From Cerioporus squamosus (Eukaryota > Basidiomycota > Agaricomycetes > Polyporales > Polyporaceae), in contig JABYQS010000095.1 of the NCBI GenBank assembly GCA_022592435.1, positions 62,001-126,000 on the forward strand: a stretch of 64,000 nt of DNA. The letters run 5' to 3'. This document shows positions 49,086-59,754 of this stretch, piece after piece. Both the position numbers and the translations under genes were made by a program. Numbering within the stretch: the stretch's first letter is position 1; each line of letters opens with the position of its first letter. The notes under the pieces were generated by a model that worked only from the letters and a program-made list of their open reading frames with translations, had not been told where the DNA came from and did not search any database.

Positions 49086-49511
49086 TCAAGCTGCAGCATT
49101 CTCAAGCTTCAGATCATGCAGCCAAGTTGAATGAAATGTTGTCAGGTTGGACAGACTACTCGCATAGAGTGTTTGGTCTGAGGACAAGGGTATGCGCGGC
49201 AACGCCCGAAGCAACTATGCCCGAAAGAGCGGATAAGCTTCTGATCCTAATAGGAACAAACAACGCTTATGGCCTCGCAGTGCAAGCGTATGTTTCAAAA
49301 CATAGCATCTCCTCTGCCCTGAAGCTGCCTCTGTGCTGCCTGTGTCTCTGCTGCTGTCGATACTCGATTCTTGTCGTTGCTGTCTTCAGATAGCGAAGAT
49401 GGCGCACCGATCACGTGTGACTGTTGCAGTCCGCACTGCCCTTCGCAGCTCCCACCCGTATCGAGGCCTCGTCCAGCTCCTTCACGTCTTTCCAAACATC
49501 GAGACTCCGCC
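49086..49511. other. Divergent intergenic region
   Basis: 426 bases between monooxygenase copy 3 (-) and the Kelch gene (+). An ATG-initiated frame on the minus strand (from 49105) overlaps the copy 3 FAD motif in the wrong frame. No TATA box seen on the copy 3 side, unlike copies 1 and 2. Confidence 0.45.
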
Positions 49512-50771
49512 ATGCCGCAGGCTCACTGGTTCTCACTGTCCAAGACCCCGTTCCTTGCCCGCTCGTCGCACTGCATTGCTGTCACGAAGTCGGGCGTGCT
49601 CATCGTCTATGGCGGAGAGCTGAAGCCGCGCACTCCGATCGATAGCGGATCCGGACACGACACTACCCCGCGTGGCTCCCTCCATGCTTTCGATTTGGCG
49701 AAGAGTGTGCTCTCACAAGGATGGAAGCTGCTTACTTCAGACACCAACAACATCGCGCCTGGCGAGGCGGACGCGCCCATTCCCGAGCCGCGCGTAGGCG
49801 CGGCTACCATATGGCACCGCGACGCCCTCTACCTGTGGGGAGGACGCGGCGGGAAGGACATGACACCTCTGGACGCGTATCAGGCAGGTGTATGGAAGGC
49901 GACCGTCCACTCCAGTCAAGGACCTCAGCAATCAGTCCGGTGGGAGAGGATCGCTGCTGGAAATGAAGACGAGGCGCCGATCGCTCGCAGCTACCATACC
50001 GCCGTCGCGCACGGGGTGAGTCAGTCTCGCTCTTTCACTGCACCTTTTACGTGCTCACTAGAGACAGGACCACCTCTACGTGCACGCTGGATGTCCGGCT
50101 AGTGGGAGACTCAGCACGCATGCACGCGTTTGATCTCAACAAGGCGGTATGGAAGACGCTCGCTCCTGCTCCGGAGCCTGGTCGCGGCGGTACTGCTCTC
50201 GTCGCGACCATCATAGCCGGAGACAAAGACGTGCTTTTGCGCTACGGTGGTACGTTCCGCGATCTCACGCACAATCACGCAATGACTGATGCTTGCGCAC
50301 ATAGGCTTCTGTGGCCATGAGTTGCCTCCTTCCGGCGAAGTCGATGTGTACGACATCTCAGAAGACACATGGGTCACTGTCCAGCCCTCCGCCGACCCTG
50401 CGCACGGTACACCTGGGCCGCGGTCGATGCATGGCTTTGTTCAATTCAAGTCCCCTCTACCCGAGCTCGCGAACGCTGTCGTAGTCGTCTATCACGGCGA
50501 GCGCGACGCGAGCAGCCTCGGGCACGCAGGCGCCGGAACCTTCTGGGATGATGTATGGATACTCACGAAGGAGCCGAACGACAATATCTCCTCCGGATGG
50601 CAATGGCAGAAGCCTGACGTTGTCGCAGACGACCACCTTCCGGAGGGCCGGGGGTGGTTCCCTCCCGTATCCTGGATCGATGGCCATGGAGACACCAAGA
50701 TCGTGATGTTCGGCGGATTGCTATCCTCCAACGATCGCTCCGACGAGCTTTGGGAGCTCGAAATCAATTGA
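49512..50771 (+). CDS. Kelch-repeat protein, with a one-base frame disruption
   Basis: Exons about 49512-50015, 50068-50249 and 50305-50771. Seen: Kelch units SSHCIAVTKSGVLIVYGGEL, PRVGAATIWHRDALYLWGGR, RSYHTAVAHGDHLYVHAGCP, GGTALVATIIAGDKDVLLRY and KIVMFGGLLSSNDRSDELWE, as in a beta-propeller. Exon 2 starts in the expected frame (DHLYVHAGCPASGRLS) but the matching HAFDLNKAVWKTL that completes the blade lies one frame over, and the summed exon length is 1153, one base more than a multiple of three. So there is one extra base near 50112-50120, by mutation or sequence error; no intron fits. Known: Kelch propellers bind proteins or serve as specifier/adaptor domains. No other domain is visible. 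Confidence 0.72.
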
Positions 50772-51102
50772 TGGGGGCGTATGGTATGATAGTCGTGTCA
50801 CCTTCGGCCTCGTAGTCGCCCACCCCGACAAACGCCGTATCGTGAGAGGTATCAGGTTTAGCGTATGATGGTGGGGTGAGCGATGTCGAAGAATTGCCCA
50901 TCTCGCCCGGAACGCTGACGAAGGAATGAAATGCGCAGTTGCGTCTGTGCTCGGATGTAGCGACAATGTATGACCGAGGCCGCAGGCGTGTACGACATGG
51001 CGATCAAATCTATTTATGATGCATATGGTTAGCACGGAGCTGGTCGTCTGAAGATTACAATTAGGGCGGCGTGCGTCCGCATGCGCGGTTGCTTCAGTAC
51101 TG
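50772..51102. other. Convergent 3' spacer
   Basis: 331 bases between the Kelch gene (+) and the XPF-like gene (-). No gene seen. Confidence 0.5.
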
Positions 51103-53765
51103 TTAATCTCCGACGCCGACGTCACTATCTCCAATGTAGGGTACGGAGTTTAGCGACGACGAGGCGTCGGCGTCGATAGGAGACGACGGCGGCAGCTGCA
51201 TGGTTTCCAGGCGATGAGCCATCTCCACATTGAAACGCTCCTGATGGTAAGATAGGTGTGGTACCACAATGTCAGCGATCCCAGGAAGCAGATACATGTC
51301 GAACACCCACCATTCTCTCGGCGCCGACCAGTGCCCCATACTCCACAAGCCGTTCGCTAGCGGTCTTCTCTAGGAATGCCTCGAGAGTCGTATGAGACAG
51401 CAAGAGAGACGCGGCAAACTGATTCATTCCTGGGACGCCGCTCAAGTCGTACTCGCCCTGTGACGACCGGCGTCAGCTCATTGTTCTCAGAGGGAGAAGG
51501 ATGAAACCACACACGTCTCGCTCTTCGTGAGTCAGCCACAGCCGCTCTCCCCATATTGCGCCGCTAGTCGTGTCCCTGGCCTCTGCCGCATCGCCGTAGA
51601 GCCGCGCAAACGCAGCCGCTTCCTCCACGGAGTTCGCAAACGCATATTCCACCAGCGCCGCCGCGGACTTAGTCTGGACGCCCTCCGAGATCGACAGATC
51701 GCGCCGCAGCTTCCTGACCGCCTTCACCACGGGAGGACTCCACGCGCTTGCGGTCAGCTTGTCGGAGAAATCCCTGTCGCCCCGGTAGTCCCAGGAAGAC
51801 GGGTAGCACTCGAAGATGACTAGAAGCCGGTTGTACCGCCAGGAAAGGCGGGTCAGGAGCGCCGCGACCGAGTCGCCGCGCGATGGGAGCACCTCCAGCG
51901 AGAAGAACAGCACTGCAGTCTCGGAGTCCATGATGATATGTACGTCGTCCGCGTCCGCGCCCAGATGTTCGCGCTCGATGAGCTCCACGGCGCAATAGGC
52001 TGCGAGGGCACGGACGAGGGCACGCTTCTGGATCACGGTCATGGAGGCTATGTACCGGTGCGCAGTAACGGGTGGTTCGAAATCGTCCGGGAAAAGCAGC
52101 GTGCGGTCGTCGACAAGCTCCGCGGGTGTGTCTCGAGTCCCAGGTCCGTTGGTGTCGGGTACGCAAGGGACAGCTTCCGTATGGCCCGTTGGTTGAGAAG
52201 AGGCAGGCGCAGCGGCAGTAGACTGCACAAGAGAGCCTTTCCCGCATAGAGTCAGGAACTGTTCAAGAGATTGGCGAGCAGAAAGCGCAGGCAGGGCGGG
52301 AGCAGCAGTCCTGGGTTTATCAGTACGCACGACTGCGTCGGTAGCGGTGCCTTGATGTTGCGAGGATCGCGAGAAGGCGTGTATATCTGTAGGCGTAACC
52401 ACCGAGGATAGCGCGAAAGCCCACGTGATGAACTCTTGAGAGATATCTTGAAGCTGGAGTCCATCTGCAATAGTGCTCTCCGGAAGTTCCATCTGCGAGG
52501 CTGGTACACAGTGATCGGCAAGAAAATCGAGAGGCGACGGGGAGGGAGCTGTCCAAGCCGCAGTGTAAGGATCAAGAACGTACTGCCGAGGAGACATGTC
52601 AAAGTTGTACTCGTCGAAGTACACGGGATGCATGTCGGGAAATAGGTCGCCGTCCGTGGTGGGCCCGTCAAAGCCTTCCGCGTCGTATGCTAGTTGACCA
52701 AATGGACCGGAACCGTCACTGTCCGGCTGAGCGGTTTCTTCGTCAACCATGAAGACACCCGAGTCATGACAGACCATGTCAAGGATCTGCTCTGCCGGTG
52801 TCTCGTCGCCGGATTCCTGGAAGCGAACTCTCTTCCTCGGACGTCCGGATTCTGAAGATGGATAGGCCTGGGGTTCACATTCGTTCTCCTTGTCGCTGCT
52901 TCCAGTGTCCTCTTCGTCTTCCGAGACAGAGGCAGACCGGCCAAGCGCCTTCTGTCTCCGCGGGCAAGCACCAGACCAGGATCTGCCGAAGATAAGTAAT
53001 CGACGTGCGCAGTGGCGAGTTGATCGTCTGCAGACCACACCGTCTCCGTGAAGGTAGCAGCGGTGAGCACAGGCTGTGAACCGAATACCGTGGTGCCGTC
53101 CAGGAGCAGAGCAAGCTGGGTGACGATCTCGACCTGCGGTAGACCTATTGCTTTGGCTAGCTGGGGGCATGCATCATTTGAGACATCGGCGACCTCCTCA
53201 TCCGTCGGCACTGTCCTCCCGTACTTGAACGGACTGCGGGAAAGATGTTGAAGCTTGGCATTCTGTACTGAGGAGGACAGTACTCACATCCAACTGAGCT
53301 CGATCTGCAGCGGTCCCAGTCCCTTGACCTTCTTGATACATCGCATCTGAGATTCTGTGCGGAACATATCTTCCTGAACGTTGGGGTTACCCGACTTCCC
53401 CGGCGCGAGGAGATCGGACAGTCGACCAGGCAGTAGAGGGTTCCTGGGATACTCGTTCGGAGGGCGCAGCATTGGAACTGAGGATGATGGAAGGAATCAG
53501 GATATGAATGAAGAAGATCGGAGCAAGACATCATACCATCCATGAGCATCCCGTCTTTTTCGTCCAACTTTTCCTCAAGAATGAGGTGAATAGGGTCTTC
53601 GTCGCCCATATGGTCGCCGCACGCTCGCTCTACGGCCTTCACCGCAGAAACGATGAAGTCATCACTACTGAGTGGATCATCCGCCGCTTGCGCTCTACGA
53701 GACTGACTGCCAGCAGCTTGGGATTGGTCGTCAGCAGCTGAAGGCGGTTGCCCGAGCATAGACAT
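51103..53765 (-). CDS. XPF-like/(HhH)2 protein, candidate meiotic Zip2/SHOC1 homologue
   Basis: Minus-strand multi-exon gene from MSMLGQPPSAADDQ (53765) to the stop at 51103, roughly 800 residues. Seen: polar N-terminus, segments LPGRLSDLLAPGKSG, LGLPQVEIVTQLALLLDG-like AIGLPQVEIVTQLALL, a Lys/Arg- and Asp/Glu-rich disordered middle, then a folded C-terminal part: VHIIMDSETAVLFFSLEVLP, SWRYNRLLVIFECYPSS, KSAAALVEYAFANSVEEAAA (an XPF-nuclease-like alpha/beta fold) and, after a last splice, LSGVPGMNQFAASLLLSHTT then LEAFLEKTASERL, a helix-hairpin-helix pair. The catalytic ERKxxxD motif of active XPF is not visible. Known: Zip2/SHOC1 are catalytically dead XPF-like ZMM proteins that stabilise meiotic recombination intermediates. 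FANCM/FAAP24-type proteins are alternatives. Assignment is by fold pattern only. Confidence 0.6.
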
Positions 53766-54012
53766 GGTGATGGTGGTCCTTGGAGATGAAGGCCGTGACT
53801 TGGGTGAGTAAACGATACGTGGACCATGGACCTGAGACGGCCGGATGAGCGGAGAGAGGAATGCTGAGAGGCTATGTCCCTGTAAGCAACACAGGAGAGA
53901 TCACACGGCCAAATATATGCGTACTCGGTATCCTGTCCCGGCAGCTTGGGATGCGATCGCGAGCCGCCAATCTTCTCGCACCGTGGAATCTGATATTCCT
54001 CTTCGCATATAG
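53766..54012. other. Promoter side of the XPF-like gene
   Basis: 247 bases, or about 505 if the upstream gene ends at 54271. No gene supported. Confidence 0.4.
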
Positions 54013-55587
54013 TCAGCCAAAACATTCCAGTTGGGGCGCGAGGTGGTACCCACCCAATGGTTGAAGCTCCGTGGTATATGGAATCGATGAAGAGGGTAGA
54101 AATAGTTCATCTATATCACTTGAAATATCAGCAAGCGAAGGAGTCCCGGGTGTTAAGGGTAAGGGAGAGGTCTTGAAGGCTTCTGTGAAAACGAGAGTCA
54201 GCACACCATGGCAGCTCATCGATAAATAAAAACACACGCCAGCCGTCGACTAGAACCAGATGTTCGTTTGCTAAGTCCTCGTCTCCTCTTCCTTCACTTG
54301 TACAGGCACGAGCCACGTCTCGGGCCGTTCTAGCACGGCCTCCAGGGAGGTAGAGAAAGATTGGGCTCCTTGCTGCGGTTGTTTGTGTCTGCGACCCGGT
54401 CCCTGATCGCGAGGAAATAACGGAAGCATGGCGGGTTTGGGTTCGTCGATCGGAGGAGACGCAGCGCGCAGGAACTCTTCGTATGGTCTATGGATAGATG
54501 CCTGAGGACGAGCAGACATGGCAGGTATTGACTGAATGAGCGTGACCACATCGCGGTGGGTGGCGGGATCGATTGTGAATTTGTTACCCCTGTTGCCAAC
54601 GCTCAATGATAGATTCGTTGTGAGAAAATAGACCGAGACGTACAACGCATCATCCGTACGAACGGAGGGGTCAGACAAAGGGATCATATCTACCTTTTCA
54701 ATCTGCAAGAACGAAGCAACTCGTCCTCCGTCCGAGGCAGGAGAAGCGCACTCTGTCCAGGCCGAGGCGTCTCCTTTCTCGCTCGTGAGGTGAGCACCGG
54801 GGATAGAGGTCGCTGTAGCCGGAAGTTCTCGTGGTCATCTGCAGGCGCGATCTGAGCGAATGACATTCGCACAATGTCCGCACAGCCTACTCACCGTCGT
54901 TGCCAATTCTCCATTGCTGTTCCGCTACACATAGGCCACGACCAGCTGGAAGACACCGCTTCAAGTACAGTAGCGCTTCTGCATTCTCTACCTTCCAGCG
55001 CTCTTCATACAGATCTAGCTTGGACAAACCCCACCGTTGCGAGAGGGTCTCGAGCGGGTCGACCGGAAGAGCAATGCAGGTCGGACCTGCCAACGGGACA
55101 TAGGACAAGCATTCCGACAGAGTCTATGCATCCGATATGTCAGCATACATACACAAGGTATAGTCAAATATATGCGCACGTCAGCTACGGATTCTTGCGT
55201 CCATGTCACGTAGTTTGTTGCCAAGTGAGTGAGGGCGTATTTCAGAAGTAGACCACGGATGTGTGCACGAAGCTCAAGTTCCCTATCGACGGTACTGGTA
55301 CCAATATCCATGACGTGTCCTGTAGACCCGTGTTGTATGATCTCGAGCGCATGCGAGTCCTGAAAAAGGTGGGCGACTTGGTGAAAGCACTGAAGTGAAG
55401 TAGTAGTATGTGACTGCCGACTTGAACCGACGCTGACGACTCGGACGTCGGGCCGCGGCCGATACCTGCCATATCGGGCGAGCGCGTCTGGTTGCAGGCC
55501 TCTATTAGGCGCCCGTTGTACCGCCAGCTGCAGCACGCCGCCACGACTTGGCGACGACGGTCGAGTCTCTTCTGCATGGCCAGCCAT
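54013..55587 (-). CDS. Unrecognised protein, multi-exon
   Basis: Not recognised. Likely start MAGHAEETRPSSPSRGGVLQ at 55587. Later segments: CFHQVAHLFQDSHALEIIQH then GSTG (after a probable intron starting GTCAGC), RELELRAHIRGLLLKYALTH followed by LATNYVTWTQE, then LSYVPLAGPTCIALPVDPLE, WGLSKLDLYEERWKVENAEA, RTDDALYVSVYFLTTNLSLS, HRDVVTLIQSIPAMSARPQA and SFSTSLEAVLERPETWLVPV. The frame can stop at 54271 (KEEETRT), but a further frame, SPLPLTPGTPSLADISSDID then ELFLPSSSIPYTTEL to 54013, looks coding and can be joined by an intron from the GTGAAG donor, so the end is uncertain. Mixed helices, no membrane span or signal peptide, no catalytic motif. Confidence 0.5.
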
Positions 55588-55959
55588 CTTGACTCTCCCA
55601 GTGGATCCTGGTGCAAAGAAAATACCTATATTACTTCTACCTTGATACCTGAGTGATGCCTTCATCTGGCAAGACCGCTCCCGTCGCAAGCTGTAAGTGC
55701 TATTAATCACTCCGATGGACCTTCAGAGCCCTAGTCACTGATGCCGCTCCGCGATGGCTGTCAAGTCCACTGTCCTCCACTGCCTTACCGAGGATCTCTT
55801 GTATACCCCGAAGGCGTTCCTCTTAAAGTATGTACTCGTTTGGTTGCGTGCTCATTTGTTTCAAAGGCCTGATCGTCCCATAGAAACTCCTCGACGCCAG
55901 GAACACCCGGGCAGGGTGGGTGCTGCAATGCAGCTGAACGAAACAATCGACCTCTACAT

Positions 55960-56311
55960 TTTTGCCGTGTGCCATAACCCAGAGCTGAATCTGCTCTTTG
56001 AGCTCTTGGAGCAAGAATGTCCAGGCCAGCTGGCAGACGTTTACATGAAGTTTATCTGTGATTTGTATTTGGGAGGTTGGTCTTACGCTCAATTACATGC
56101 AGCGTCGACTGACGGACAGCTTGACTCCCAGCTTCATGGCCTCTGCCTCAAAAGGGATGTTCCAACTCATGCGCAACAATATCACGCTGATCACAGACGG
56201 TGACCCGCTCCCACCTATGCGTCGCTACAAATTGCTGATTCTGCACGGCTAGGTCTTCTATGAAGGAAGACGACGCTCTTCAGCTCGTCTTGTCGGAGTT
56301 CCAGGCATAGT
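55960..56311 (+). pseudogene. 3' fragment of a type-B carboxylesterase gene
   Basis: Seen: AVCHNPELNLLFELLEQECP then GQLADVYMKFICDLYLGG, which lines up with [20 protein letters not shown] then [20 protein letters not shown] of the complete esterase at 57054-59465; then GMFQLMRNNITLIT against [14 protein letters not shown]; then, after an intron with TAG acceptor, MKEDDALQLVLSEFQA-stop against [23 protein letters not shown]. Only the last three exons are represented and no catalytic part is present, so this is a remnant of a partial duplication that kept splice positions. Frames between the pieces are consistent with the parent's introns. Confidence 0.7.
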
Positions 56312-57053
56312 TCCGTCCTTCCAGAATAAATTCAGGAGCGTGAGACTTGTGCCAGGTTATGCTCGATGCATGAATACACAGAGTGGCCAGCAACAGTTCA
56401 ACGTCCGAGGCGATGTGCCCGATACTGTATCCTTCGCCCGCAGACCGCAAGTACCTACAAGTTCAGGATGCGCCTATACTTACGGTGGTGCGGTTATATC
56501 AGTCGTTGTTATATTCGTCGTTTCCTCACGTTGGCGATCCCGTGCTAATTTTGAGAGCTTGATCTAATTTCGCAGTACTACCGCAGTTCATCCTCACCAA
56601 CCCTCTATCCAGAGACACGCCCGGCTTCCCGGGGCGGAGGAACTCGCCCTGCCAGTCTTTGCGTATGTAGTCAACACGGCATCCACGAGGCTGCGGAACA
56701 CCGAGCGGTCCCGTGGGGTCGACATGCAGCGGACCTATAGCGGACCGTGCCTGCTCGAACGGTTCTCCCATGCCCGCGCTGCAGCCATTGGTTCTGCGGG
56801 TCCTAGAACGAGCGTCTCAGACTATTCGAACGTTCAAGCATCATTCTCGTGCATAGTGTAAGGCAGGGCTTACGTTCATGGTTCCCAGCTGCAATTCTGA
56901 TAGGTTGCGCGTGACTCACGCTGACCCTATAGTTGAAAGCTTTTCTAGTTCCAATAGAACAGTCGCTTCTGAGGCCGGGACGGCGCAGCTGCATATAAGA
57001 ACCTCAGGAACGGTGTGTGGACGCTCGCACTGCACTACCCGGCCGCGCCCACC
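56312..57053. other. Spacer between esterase fragment and esterase gene
   Basis: 742 bases. A TATAAG element at 56994-56999 lies about 55 bases before the esterase ATG. A minus-strand frame at 56526-56771 is not convincing. No further esterase exons recognised. Confidence 0.45.
56994..56999 (+). promoter_or_regulatory. TATA element of the carboxylesterase gene
   Basis: CATATAAGAACC, about 55 bases before the ATG at 57054. Confidence 0.45.
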
Positions 57054-59465
57054 ATGGCACGCATTGTGTCGACTCTGCTCCTGTACCTCTCGTTTTCGCT
57101 GCCTTCGCTATCCACATACGGAGTGACAGCAGCGTCTCTTCAGGTCAAGACCACCGCTGGAAGTTTCATCGGCCAGCAGCTGTCGTCGGGTTTAGACCGG
57201 TGGCTCGGTGTACCTTTCGCTGAACCACCGGTTGGCCCTCTTCGCTTCAAGACTCCCGTCCCTATCACCAAGCCTTCACGGACTGTCAAGAATGCCTCGA
57301 CCTTTGGCGATGCTTGTCCTCAAGTGCCATCGGGCTCATTAGGTGCCCCCATATCTGAGGATTGCTTATTCCTGAACGTGGGTTGCTCGCTAATCATACT
57401 TCTCGACATGCGTACTCATCACCGGAGTTTGTTGCAGGTCTTTCGGCCTAGCAGTGTCCCCACCTCCAAAAAGTTACCGACGCTCGTTTGGTTCTACGTG
57501 AGTGCGGTGCTTGCCTCAACATCAACCCTATTTAATTCCTCATGACCAGGGCGGAGCTTTCATGAATGGGTATGCTACGTACTCTGAAACAACCGATCCA
57601 ACACTAAAGCGTCCGAATGGTTGCGTAGTGCCGCTTCTAATTCGATGTTTGACCCCACCTGTAAGTGCCGCTCGCGTCAATTTCGTGTAATAGCGCGTTG
57701 CCTGTCTCTCATACCATGTTTGACAGTTCTCATCCAACGGAGCTTGGCGATCGGAAAGCCGATCATGTTTGTGTCTGTGTGAGTAGGGGACAATCATCGT
57801 GACATGCCAAGCCTTTGACAGCCCATTTGAAGAAACTATCGTGTCAATACTTGCGGATTCGTGAGTGTCCCACATTGCTTTCATGGCGCTTGATTTTGAC
57901 TTCGTGCAGCTGGCTAGTCGCTTCGTTCCGCCTGGTGATCTGAACGCAGGCCTGCAAGACCAGCGCGCCGCGCTGGCGTTCCTTCAGGACAACCTGGAAG
58001 CTTTCGGCGGCGACCCAACGAAAGTAAACTTCTCTTGCTCATGGTATCGCGGTTTTGCAGTACTCATAGTCTATCTAGGTCACCATTTGGGGCCAGGTTC
58101 GTGCACGCCAAGACTGCAGTGCACATGTCACTCATTTCCCGCAGTCCGCAGGCGCAGGTTCCGTGGAAGCGCAGGTCCTATTCCCATCTCCGAGAAGACT
58201 CTTCAGGGCAGCTATCATGGACTCTTCCACAGGACCCTTGTGAGAATGCTTGCCTCGTACCCTTGTCTATCTATTCCTTACCTCTTGATTTCAATGGCAG
58301 CAAGACGGCTCCTCCGGCGAGTCGCTACGATGATCCAGGTTTCCCTATGCTCGACTCCTCGCGGCAGTTGGCTGTCAGTCCGGTCCAGCTTCGTTCTCCT
58401 GTCTACAGGGTGTTCCCTTCGAGGTGAGAAGCCCCCAGAGCGTGCAATTCCCGACCTGCTCATGCATCTTTCTCCGCAAGCTCCTGAACAATGTCACGGT
58501 GAATATGACAAATGAAGTACTGAACGGTCAGCTATGGCAGCCTGCCGTCGGTCCCGCGGGGAGCTTCATATCTGAACGTCCATCGCAACGCATCGCAAGT
58601 GGCAACTTCTTGCATATTCCGATACTTGCCGGCACCAACGTGAGCATCCATCATACTGCAACAATGTACAGACGACTGACTGACTTTGCTTTTCAGCTCA
58701 ACGAGGGCACCACTTTCAGCACGTCGGTGCAAAACGTGACTGTTGCTCCAGATCAGGAGACTGCGGCCTTCGACACATTCATCAAGAAGCTCTTCATCGA
58801 CCCGTCGACCATCAGCCAAGACGTCTTTGACACCATAAACACGTTCTACCCCGCAAATGACTCAAGCCTCGGCGGCGCCTTCAATACAGGAGACTCGTTG
58901 TTCGACCGCGCGGAGGCATGGTACACGGATAATATGTACCTTTCGCCAAGGCGACTCCTGTTCCACAAAGCTGCACCGCTGCAGCCGCTCTTCGCCTACT
59001 TCTTCAAGGAGTTCATCCCTGGACAGGATCCTACACGTGGAGGTATGTTGCTAGAGCCATTCAACCATGCGGAGCTTATATTATACGTTTTGCAGTGTTC
59101 CATGCCTCGGAGCTGATCCTACTGTTCGGACAAGCACCCGCTGTCGAGCAGGAGTTCGCTAGTCAAATGGCAGACTTCTACGTCCGATTCATCTCTGACC
59201 TGCATCCTGGAGGTGAGCTAGTGTTCTATCGGGGATTGTTATCTATGACTCACCAAGTCCTCGCAGCGCCGTGGCCACAGTACGAACTCTCTACGAAAAG
59301 CGTGCTCCAGCTCATGCGCGACAACATCACTGCCATCCCCGACGGTACGCAAGCGGCTCCGATACTGAGTCTGCCATCTCACTGACCTCTAATCCAATAG
59401 ACTTCCTGCTGGAGAAGACGAACTTCCTTGATTCTTCCCTCGTCCTGACCGAGTTCCAGAAGTAG
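57054..59465 (+). CDS. Secreted type-B carboxylesterase/lipase
   Basis: Many-exon gene. Seen: signal peptide [20 protein letters not shown] with cleavage expected near [23 protein letters not shown], the SEDCLFLN motif, oxyanion-hole GGAFMNG, then NYR at a splice ([10 protein letters not shown]) and [20 protein letters not shown] followed by AFGGDP. The nucleophile elbow is split over small exons as [15 protein letters not shown], so it is GQSAG rather than the common GESAG; the Ser is present. Later: [40 protein letters not shown] and [16 protein letters not shown] (around the catalytic His) to LTEFQK-stop at 59465. Exon borders near 58300-58420 are unresolved: [20 protein letters not shown] does not join cleanly to GVPFE, so a small intron or an indel lies there. 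Extracellular ester hydrolysis is expected. Confidence 0.82.
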
Positions 59466-59754
59466 CCTGATGTCGATAGCCCGAGCACACTTGTCCGTCG
59501 TTACTGCATTAATGATACGAGGTGTCGTTGTTGATGAGCTTCTGATTACTGTCCTGCACTGTCAAGTTCGTCTAAGTCCCATAAGCCACTAGTGCCAGTA
59601 CTGAGACTCGCCCGCCCGCCAAGCTTCAGTCCAACAGTAGGTAGCCGGTCGTCGAACCGGGCCGGTCTCCCCACATTGATCGGGACGGAGCGCTCAAGCT
59701 GCAGTGCGTTGGACGCGAGGAGCCGACCAGCTCGGTGTGCCTTGACCGACGACC

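Noticed and set aside
56526..56771. Minus-strand frame with GEPF...GPL wording, first thought to be an esterase N-terminal remnant
   Set aside because: The resemblance to [14 protein letters not shown] is limited to a few residues and the strand is opposite to the other esterase pieces.
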